DNA of 26,092 nt, taken from Zygnema cylindricum (Eukaryota; Streptophyta; Zygnematophyceae; Zygnematales; Zygnemataceae). The notes under the pieces are model-generated. The model was not told where the DNA came from. It did not search any database and saw nothing but the letters and a program-made list of their open reading frames with translations. The translations under genes and the position numbers were made by a program. Where the stretch lies: the NCBI GenBank assembly GCA_037447655.1, contig JBBHKE010002302.1, positions 172,245 to 198,336 of the forward strand, given 5' to 3'. Below are positions 1-10,755 of this stretch, piece by piece. The first letter of the stretch is position 1. Every line of letters begins with the position of its first letter.

Positions 1-86
1 AAAAAACTGAAAATTTTATTTCTGTCAAACATCAAATGTTTTTAAAAGACTTTAGAAGACTATAGAACATATATATGTATATATAT

Positions 87-136
<50 letters not shown>

Positions 137-283
137 ATATATATGTGTATATATATGTGTATATATATGTGTACATACATATATGTATATATATATGTAC
201 AATGTTCATTAAATACACAAAATTACGTCATTAACGTTAAAACAGCCATTATCCTATTGTTTTTAACACCAATAACAATGATA

Positions 284-316
<33 letters not shown>

Positions 317-381
317 CTATATATATATATATATGTATATATATATGTATATATATATGTATATGTATATATATGTATATT

Positions 382-432
<51 letters not shown>

Positions 433-937
433 GTGTATATATATATGTATATACAGATATATGTATATGCAAATATATTTATATACATATATATATTTAT
501 ATATATGTATATGTATATACATACACATATATATATACATATACATATATATGCATATGTATATATATATGTGTATGTATATATATTTATATATATATGT
601 ATATGTATATATATATGTATATGTATATATATATGTATATATATATACATACTGCATGTATATATGCATGTATATATATGTATATATATACATGTATATA
701 TTATATATTTGAATATATATATATATATTCATGTATATGTATATATATATACCATGTACATAATATAACGCATATAACATACCATGTAAGTCTATGATTT
801 GTGATAAACTTCAAAAAATAATAGTTTACCTAGGAAGTGATAGAATGGAAGCATCCTTGTATGTACATGTATCAATACGTTTAATAAAAGTAAATTAATA
901 AAGTAAATACAAATATATGTGTGGCAAAATGTTGTAG
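1..937. repeat. AT-rich microsatellite, probably an intron of gene 1
   Basis: Positions about 60-770 are almost pure (TA)n, (ATGTAT)n and (TATATG)n. The long Tyr/Ile ORFs that cross it in several frames are artefacts of this composition. The next exon opens at an AG acceptor in phase 2, so this stretch is most likely intron of gene 1 rather than its promoter. I see no coding signal in it. Confidence 0.75.
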
Positions 938-1302
938 GTGGCTTCAAAACAATTTTCTTACGGGTTCTTTTTCGATCGAAACATACGGATCTGTGATTTC
1001 ATTAAATTTGAGCAATAACTATTTTAGCGGCCCTGTCTTGCTAACCGATTGGTACCAAAACCCGAGTCGATATTGCCTTGGAGGAGCTTTTACAAATAAT
1101 TGTTTATTTAATGAAGATGTCTTTTGTCCCGTCGATAGACAAAGAAATGTTTCGGAATGTTTGAGTTTTTGCAACACTACTCAAATAAATGGAACTTGTT
1201 CGGGTCAAGGAATATGTATTCGAACTCGAGCTTCTTCGAATTCGACTTGTCGATGTAATTTTGGATACAATAATTTTATTTCAAATAGCAAATGCGTTGC
1301 GG
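938..1302 (+). CDS. Gene 1 exon a: last LRR, cysteine cap and EGF-like module 1
   Basis: The exon opens in phase 2, the usual phase between plant LRR exons, with an L-x-x-N-x-L-x-G pattern (WLQNNFLTGSF) followed by a repeat core with SLNLSNNYFSG. A cysteine-bearing cap follows (YCLGG, NNC, FCP, EC). An EGF-like module is then set by six cysteines: SFCN, NGTC, QGIC, STC, CRC and SKC. The donor is GG/GTGAGT and the exit phase is 1, normal for EGF modules. The LRR block presumably extends into upstream exons beyond the window. Confidence 0.85.
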
Positions 1303-4300
1303 GTGAGTGTGGCTATATTTTTTTTTAAATGTTAATGTTAAAAGTTAATGTTAAAAGTCAAAGTCAAAAGTTAAAGTCAAAAGTAAAGTTAAAAGTTAAA
1401 GTTCAAAGTTTAAGTTCAAAGTTAAATTTAAAAGTTAAAGTTCAAAGTTAAATTTCAAAGTTAAAGTTAAAAGTTAAAGTTAAAAATTAAAGTTAAAAGT
1501 TAAAGTTCAGAGTTAAAGTTAAACGTAGAAGCTAAACGTAAAAGTTAAACGTAAAAGCTACAAACTAAAAGTTAAAAGCTAAAAGTTTAGAGGTAAACGT
1601 TAAAGGCAAAAGTAAAAAGTATATATAAAAAGGTGTCTTTAAAAAATTGATAGGACTTTCAATATAGACATCTACATGGTGTTTTCTTTAACTTTGTTTT
1701 CTTTTTTTGCCCCCCGTTTTTTTCCCTTTTTTCTTTTCCTCCCCCCTGTTTTTTTCCCTCTCCCCTTGTTTTTTTCCTTTATTTTTTTATTGTTGGGTAG
1801 TTGGGACGAAGGGGAGAGGTTTGGCCCCACCGACCATAAAAAACCCCAAATTTCAAAATCGATGGTTCCGGTACGGAAGTTCCGGATACGTCAATTTTTC
1901 GCGTGGATGGAATATACCCCAAAACTGGACCTGGAGTGTATCGGGAGGAGAAGGTCGAGCAAAAGACCAAAAAACATGTGGTAAGTTCCTAACTTTTTTT
2001 TTTTAGTGTGATGCCCAAAAATAACTGAAGAAAATACGATATCGAATTTGGTCCCATGTCTAACAAGGCACAAATTTTAACTTGATTTTTTCTATGTTTT
2101 AGGTCCATATTAGGTTCTTTCTAGGTTAATCGTAGGTTTTCTTTGATTATTTCAGGTGAATTTAGGTGAAATTATGTAATTTTGATTACATTCAAAAATT
2201 ATTTTTTGGTGTTAAAGAAAGTTAGGCATTTGTCCCCGTTCCTCGAATGATGCACAATTTTTTACTCAGACTCATATTTTAATTCTCATTTTAACCCAAT
2301 TCTCAGCTCAAATTGAACTCAGATTTGAAATGGTTTCAGGTTAATTGAGGTCAATTTAGGTTAATTGAGGTTAATTGAGGCTACTTGAGGTTAATTTAGG
2401 TTAATTGAGGTTAATTTAGGTTAATTGAGGTCAATTTAGGTTAATTTAGGTTAATTAAGGTCAATTTAGGTTAATTGAGGTCAATTGAGGTTAACTGAGA
2501 TTAACTTTAGGTTAACTTCGTTAACTTAGGTTAATTTAGGTCAACTTATCTAGCTCTTTTTGGCTAATTTCTGTATTTTTACAGCTTTTCAAGCACTCTT
2601 TTTAGTATTAAACAGGTGCAAGTTTGACATTTGCTCCATTTCACTAACATTGCAGATATGTGAACTCAAATTTAACTTAAACTATAATCTATTATAGTTT
2701 AAATTAGGTAAAGCGATGGTTGTTGAGGCTAACTTGGTTGGTTAAGGTTGAATTAGGTTAATTTCTGTACCTTTTATAACTTGTTAAATATTTTTTTTGG
2801 TACTAAACAGGTGCAAGTTGGGCATTTGCCCCTATCTTGAATATGGAAAGTACAATTTTTTTGGCGACTGGAGGACTCTTCTCTCCGTCCCTTTCCGTAC
2901 AACAGATTCTTAACTGTCAAGGAACGACCTCTCCGTGTAACGGAGGATTTCCCGGAGATACTCTCGAGTATTCGGCCAATAGGAGTATTTCGTTGGAAAC
3001 GACAATCCCATATACGGGAATTCCCAAAACTTGCAGGATTTCCGCTGTAAGTGTTTTTTTTTTCTTTTCTTTTCTTTTTTCAATTGTGTTTCTCTTTTTT
3101 TTCTCGATGTTTCATTTTTTTAATGCTTTCGTGTTTTGATGTTTAAATGATTCAACGGTTTAATGTTTTGATGCTTTAATGTTTTGAGGTTTTGATCCGT
3201 TTAATGTTTTAATGTTGCAATGGTTGGATGTTTTATTCTAATCTTTCAGTTGTGTTTTGAGTTAAATTTTACAATCCTAATTTAATTTCTCTTTTATTTT
3301 CTTTTTTTCTCAAAATTTGTTTGTTGTGCCTAAATATAGGACTTTTTTCGTCCGGATGTCTTTTTTTTTATCAAAATTGAGATAAAATAAGATGAGATAG
3401 TACTCAAATAGTAATTCCATCTTCCTTTTTGTTTGAAATTGATCATAATTCGTTTTAGAAACGTATCAAAAATATTGTATTTTTTCCGATTTTGCATCCC
3501 ACAAACAAAAATCTCTAAGAAAACTTGGCTATCTTTCAAAATTTTGCATAGTTTCTGACATTGTTTAATGTTATCTGATTGAAAATTTTCACTAAAACCA
3601 AACTCAAAAAAATAATTTCAGGTTTCTTCTGGTTACAATATTTCCTCTTACGAAAGAGTTCAACCTTTTGGAGTTTTGCCTCTCCTTCTCGCAATAATCC
3701 AAGGACCCGTTGCAGTAATGATTGAGACTTCTAGTAGCTCATTTGTCGACTATAAAGGGGTAAATAATCCCTTTACACTAATATATTAGTGATAGACAAT
3801 GTAATATATATGGTATAATATAATACATATCTCGATAAGTGTATGTATTTATACCTAAAATTATTAATGTACGGTGAGAGGGGGGGGAGAGAAAGAGAGA
3901 GAGAGAGAGAGAGGGTGTTACCAACATTTTGGTGATAGACATAATTTGAAATCGGATTTGCAAAGATCAATTTGTCGGAAATAGAGTAGATTTTAACAGC
4001 AAGGTGGGGTGCAAATGGGAGGGAGAGGGAGAGAAAAAAAAAGTGAAGGGATATAGAAGAATGTTCGTGTTCTTTCCAACACAAATAATCCACACTATTA
4101 TATGTGGGGAGTTTCCAACTCTCGTACCGTACACCATAACTCTTGTTATTTTGACATTTGCGCAATTATCTTATAAAACAATCAAATATTTAGAAATACG
4201 TTTACATACCCTATAAAACAATACAAGCTTCAGAATCTACCTTCAACTACCTTGTAAAACCACAAAATCTTTGTTAAAGATTAAATGCGGTCCACACTTT

Positions 4301-7300
4301 TATGGCCTACTAGGGTTATTAGCACTAATTTGGAGTTGTTTTCTCTTTCTTTCTTTCGCTTTCTTTTACTTTTTTTTGGCTCTTTTATTTTATTTTCCTC
4401 TTCCTCCTTTTCTCCTTCTCCCTCTCCTTCTCCTTCTCCTCTTTCTCCTCCTCCTCCTTTTTCTCCTTCTCCTCCGTTTTCTCCCTTTTTTTTCCTTTAG
4501 GGCTATATATATGATAATCCCCTTTGTTTCTCAAAAGGAGTGGACCATACTGTGATAGTTGTCGGTTTCGATCTTACCACTAGTCCCCCCCACTTAATTA
4601 TTAAAAACTCATGGGGTATAAATTGGGGAGAGAGAGGATTTATGCGAATTTCCATTCGAGGCGGATTAGGGACATGTGGCATCTTCTCCACCGCTGGATT
4701 CGTTCCTATTGTCAAAGGTTTGGATTTAAAAAAAAAGATAAAAATGATAAAATAAAGTATAAAATAAAATAAAACATTCAGATGTGGAAACAAAATTATA
4801 TTAGATAAATAAAGGTATATAGGAAAGGTTGTTTGTGGGAATTGACGTGTTACTTAATTCATGTATTTGCTTATATAGGTTTTAAGTATTTGCTTGTTTA
4901 TTCATTTATTAATTTGTTTGTTTTTATATAGTCACTAATTTATTTATTTCTTCTTTGTTCATGTTTTCTTGGTTTTGCTTTTTATCACTATTTCCATTGT
5001 TATTTGTTATTTGCTGTTTGTTGTTTGGTTTGTCTTTATCGTTTGCCATTTGTCGTTTGTCGTTGTTTCTTTGTTGTTTGTTTTTTGCTATTGTATTGTT
5101 ATTATTATTTTTTACATTGTATTATTTTTTTGTTTTATTTCATTTTTCCACTCTTTCCTCTATTTATCAACTAATTTTTTATTATTCCTTTTTATTTATA
5201 ATTTTTTTTCATATTTTATCAAATTTTTCATTGTTATCATCATCATTACCACTACCTTACAATTACACTATCACTCTCATCTTTTATAATCATTAATACT
5301 TTTATCACTTTTTTATTCCTTTTTTTTTTTATTCGGGCAAGCAGTAGCCTCTGCCAATCCGCGCAGTTGTCACTATTACTATGAATTCGTGTTATGATTA
5401 TTTTTTTTTTTTACCTTTTTTTTTTTTTCCGGACAGGCAGTGACCCTTGCCAGTCGGGCAGTTTTGGCGCCAAAAAAATTTCTCGCAACATTTTTGGTGC
5501 GGGCAGCCTGAACCCCTGCGGAGCTGGAAACTGCTCCGTGATTGGCCAAAATAATATTTGCGCCTGCCCGCCCGACTTTGTGGCCGTCAATAATACTGAC
5601 GGCTCGCAGACTTGTGTTCCCGGTAAGTCTGACAGTAAAGAAAAAAAAAAAATAACGGTTTGTCTAACTGGTAGGAAAAAGACAAATTAAAAAATATATG
5701 GTTCGTTATAGGAAAAAAAAAGGAATAATAAATGAAGAAAAATAGGTGTGTGATGATAAGAATGGTCAAGGCATTGATTTTAACGTCGTTTTTGGAATTT
5801 AGAGAAAAGAATTGTGCACGAACTTTTCCGTGTTGTGAAATTCGCTATGTTTCTTAGGTTTGCTGAGTTTTCTAAAATTCGATAGTTTTTCTAGATTAAA
5901 TAGATTTGCTAAATCTGTTATATGTTTCTAGACTTCTAAGATTTCCTAACTTTGCTAAATTGTTTTTTGTTAGGTTTGATTTCTTTTTAAATTTGATGGA
6001 TAGGCAAGATTTGCCAGTTTTTCGAGATTTTGTAGAATTTATGGATTTTACAGATTTTATGGATTTTATGTATTTTCTGGATTTTTGGATAAAGTTGGTG
6101 AATTCGCTAAAAATACAATCTGTCAAATTTGGAAGATTTTTGTAGATTTGCTGGGGCTGGCTCAATTTTTGTAAATTTGTTAGATTGACTATAGTCATTT
6201 TTTGTGATTGACCAGGAAGAGAGCTATTGGTTCTCTTCTTTTTTTACAACTTTTATAAATTAAGAAACTAAACCGTACAAAACTAACAAAGCACGTATTT
6301 TACTTTGTTTGTTTTCAGCGTTTCCATGCACGTTTTTCCCGTCGAATCCATGTAGAGTGGGATTTTGTGTGAATGTGGATTCTTCTCCTGGAGTGTACAC
6401 GTGTCTCTGTTCACCCGGATATGTACTTTCTCAAAACGCTATTTACGGAGCGCCAACATGTCTCTCTAGTACGTTTCTGTTGCTGTTTCCGTCTCTTGTT
6501 CCATTTTGTTCCGTTCCGTTTCAAATTATCAGTTATGATGATTTAGGGGATCTTCTTTCATGGTAAGGGTTTCTTACATAGAGGTCTCATTCGTACGTAT
6601 TTTTGACTTTTTTACGAAAATTCGTTTTTTTTTTTTTTTAGTTTTTGATCTTTTCGTTAAATTCGTATACTTTTCTTGTACGGATAAAATTTACGGAAAC
6701 TTTTTAAAAAAGAGAACGTTGCGTCATTTCTGCGCGCGAATTTTGAACGGGATTTGGCGGGTTCTTCCTTTACAACGAAGCCGCCGTTGAAGCCGCCATT
6801 GAACTCGCATTTGAAGCCTCCACACAAACCTTGCCAAAGCAGCCATGCCACACTGCAAGTTACAATACAATGCACAAGCCACTAGGTTTAGGAACCACCT
6901 TCTTGGAGATGTGAAGAGTGGAGGTGTTAGGCCATGCAATTTATGTCCGGATGATGTGAAGGTAGAATTAAGTGCCCTGGAAGCCGACAAGGTTTCTCAT
7001 GATCTTCTTTTATGGTAAGGGTTTCTTAATAATCGAGTGAGCATATTCCAGTGATACACTTTTATCCGTTTACCATTTCCGTACATTTATCCGTACACCA
7101 TGAATCGCTATCAACATTAATAACACTAATTCAGTGCCAGTTTTCTTTGGCCCATGAACACTAGCTTCAATAGTACAGATCGGTTCGTTCTTAATGCCTT
7201 TTGTGGTCCACAATGTCCACGTCATTCGAACTGGAAATAGAACTGCTAACACTAAAATAGTCCTTATACTAATTGTTTCTTAACGCTAACAGCGATTCAT

Positions 7301-8671
7301 GTTGTAGTAAACTTGAAACCAACCCCTGTTCTAAAACTGAGGACATTTTGTACAGAGGTCGCATGAAACCAGAATAATGTGCTCAAATTCCCCATGGTGA
7401 ATTCCGTCTGACTAATTTCTTGGGTTGTACGAAATTTCCACTGCTGGATTTTTTTACTGTTGCATATCAAGGCCCACACACTTTTCCAAATGCATGTATG
7501 TAGTCTCAATATAATTCGCAATCTGATATTTATTATGTTTACTTATACGATATGATTCTTGTTACTTTAAAATAATGAACTATGATTCATATCTGAAATT
7601 CAAGGAAGTACATAGCTCATAGTTGTTATTGTAAAGGAATTATTTATTGGAGTTAATCACTCTAATACGTTTAGACACAAAATCATAAATAAGTGTTAAT
7701 AGCACTATTTAGTTTAGCGCCGCATAGTAAGCCATGTTACAAAACATATGTAGTTAATTCTAGTATAGTGTAATGCTTATAGCTCTAATAGCGATGGATG
7801 GTGTACTAATTTAGTATAGGGAGATGTGGCGACTTGTTATCCATTTCCTAATCACACTAAATACTGTAATGAGTTCCATGTGTGCTATCTGCTAAGTCTT
7901 TTCAATGGGGAATTCTTTGTCACAGGCCCCACAGTTGGCTCTCCACAATCCTTCAATGTTCCTACCGGCCCAACGGTGACATGTGATCTCGTGGCGGATG
8001 TGTTTGGAATCAGTTCCTCTATCATAAAACTGCAGCAATTACCGGTAAGCACAAAGGAAGCCAAAAAGCTCCCGTTTTGAGTGACATTGTGGAAAAAAAA
8101 AGCTGTTCTATGTGCATGTTTGGAAATCGCTACAATGCCGTTACGTTTTCGTGAGATGAGTGCAACGGGGAAGGGACTGTTCCATGTTGGGAAGCCGCCT
8201 GTCATGTCACGCTGTTTGGGTTTGCTTAGTTTTTTAGGGTTTCTAACTGTGTTTTCATTGGGAGATGCAGGGTGTGAACTGCTCCGGTCCTCTACCACAG
8301 GGCACAGTGGTGAATGTGAGAGGAGGGAGGAGTTGTGCACTGCCGTACATCATTAGCCAGGTACGACCAAAAGGAACAAAACTGTAGTAACAAGCTAGAA
8401 AAAATATTTATTTGCTAGGGTTCCAACCGTCGAAATGTCATCAAATTGCAGAGAAAATACCGCACATTCGTTTTCATTTTTCTTCGATTTTGGTGTAGCC
8501 CAAGGACTGTAACATTTCCATGAAAAGAAATTTGAGTATGGGGGCACGTTGTGATAAACCGTTTGTTAAAGGCTCTAAAATCCAAGAATTTTTTCTTTGA
8601 TACAAGAAAAGAAAACAAAAAAAAAATGGCATAGAATAACCTTTTTATATATACAATAGCGTAACATAATT

Positions 8672-8710
<39 letters not shown>

Positions 8711-10718
8711 CCCTCTCCCTCCCCCCCTCCCTCCACCTATTTTACACCTTTGAGCATGTAATACGGCAAAAAGTGTTGTAATTTTAATTTATGGTTTAGT
8801 AGTCCGAACAGTAGAAAATCTGTTGCGTGGCAAAGGAGAATTAGATGTGGCACGTGCAATGGTTGACACGTGTAACTAATGTAAAACGCACGGATACTTA
8901 TTATTTGGCACTTTACTCGTACCGGTTATAAAATAAAATAAACGTAAACTGGATATTTTTCACAAGGTTTCTATAGACATCTACTCGGCGTCTATATTTT
9001 CGATAAGGGTAGACTTCCAATAGAGAAAAGCGAGGTTGTTTACTGGACGCCGTACGTTTTCGTTCAACTTCGTACCATTTATTCTTTTTGTTAGACGAAA
9101 CATGTTTTTTGGATACCTGGATACCGGATACTTGATACCAGATACCTGTCAAGATACTCCAAGCGTATGGCCGTAAAGCTTGACCATGGGATGTTTTGCT
9201 TTTTCAAATCCGCGGAGCAATCGTGGAAATCATTCAATATGTGGATAGTCTCCTCGCGAGGACACTCGCCACACACTGGAGGTGTACCATTGGTACACGT
9301 GAAAAAGCAAAAAAATATCCACGACGAACATGCGATGACAAGCCTACACGTCGTAAAGGCCATGTACCTTCCGCCACGGTGGATGCAGGTCCACCGAAAG
9401 TATCCTCGCACGCTCTTGTCATCCGCTAACCTTCAAACTTTTGCTGCGCCTTTCTGTCATTCCGTTTCTAGAGTTTCATTTCCATTTTCAAACTTCAAAT
9501 TTGCGACACCTTCAAAGTTTGCCGCGCCTTTGTGCCATTCCGTTTCTAAATTTTCATTTCCATTTTCGAAATTCAAATTTGGTTGCAAACTTTTTGTACG
9601 AGCCATTAATTACCTCCGCTTGTACAAATATTCTGTTCACATTTTCCGTTTGAAGAATGTTTTTAGATTTTGAAAATCTGAATACTAACCTACGTGGTAC
9701 CAACCAGATTGAGGCAACGCAGGTGAGAGGTTGTTTACTAACCCAACATAATGGATGATTCTACAAGATGTCACGGCCAATAAACGTATCCTAGGACCGC
9801 CTAATGGAGTAAAGGCCTAATATTGAAATACGGTGACGCCACGATACATTAGAAATTACAATTTCGCAGGTGTACTACAGTTATGGTAATCGCTATATCT
9901 GCCGTATCTTGTCGTATCTTGTAAACTTCCGTCAGGGACAAACTTTAAGGTGGATTTGTAGTGGTTATAGAGATTCACCTTCAGTGGTTATAAGTGTCCC
10001 TTGATATTGAACAAAGAAATTTAAGGTCTTAACGACTTGTCAAAAAGTTTGACAGTTCCACGCTAAGGGCTCTTGTCCATGGGCTATTGTCCATCAAGCG
10101 TTACCGTGTCCAAGGAGTAATATTTTGATCACTTCTCCATCAGGTCGTGCCAGAAAGGTAACTATCGCCTACGTGCCTTATTGCGACTGTACCGCGTCGG
10201 TTCCTGTTCAAAATAGAATAGTCAAAGATATTAGAAGAATAAAATCTGAACGTCGCGTTCTGTACGGACGGACGAAAATTTAAAATTTCTAAGAATGTTT
10301 TATATTTTAAGATTTGTGCGTGCAAAATTTATCACTGTTTCGAATTGCGCACATTTTGTTTTAAACGCAAAGTCCTCTCTGTGAAGGACAAAGGATGGCA
10401 AAAAGAGCATTAATGGGTATCCTCAAGCAAAGATTTTTTCGTTGGTTTCGGTCGATTTGAATCCACCATGTCCAAAGGCACATGGCCATTGCCAATTGTA
10501 AGGTTGTGATCGCCCGACCGCCGTTAATCATATCTTTTATTTCCAAGTGTACCAATCATACACGTCCAGTGTGTGGCTAGTGTCCTCCTTGAAAACACTT
10601 GAGGACACTACGCAGGCACTAGATAGAATGAGCGTTTGCTTCGAAAACACAAAATCAAACGGTCGAAGTTGTTGCCGAAATTTTTGGAGAATCTTGCCAA
10701 ATCTCCAATAAACAAGTT

Positions 10719-10755
<37 letters not shown>

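Larger units (their letters stand above)
6469..7925 (+). other. Intron carrying a transposon fragment
   Basis: The first part (6549-7028) holds a BED-type zinc-finger fragment bracketed by 28-bp direct repeats, listed separately. The rest (7030-7925) shows no convincing coding, RNA or repeat structure; ORFs there are short on both strands. Confidence 0.6.

Noticed and set aside
131-797. Long Tyr/Ile/Met ORFs on both strands
   Set aside because: They are translations of (TA)n and (TATG)n microsatellite and carry no protein signal.
2330-2545. TTAGGTTAAT array as an interstitial telomere
   Set aside because: The unit is 10 bp and lacks the TTTAGGG plant telomere core; treated as an intronic simple repeat.
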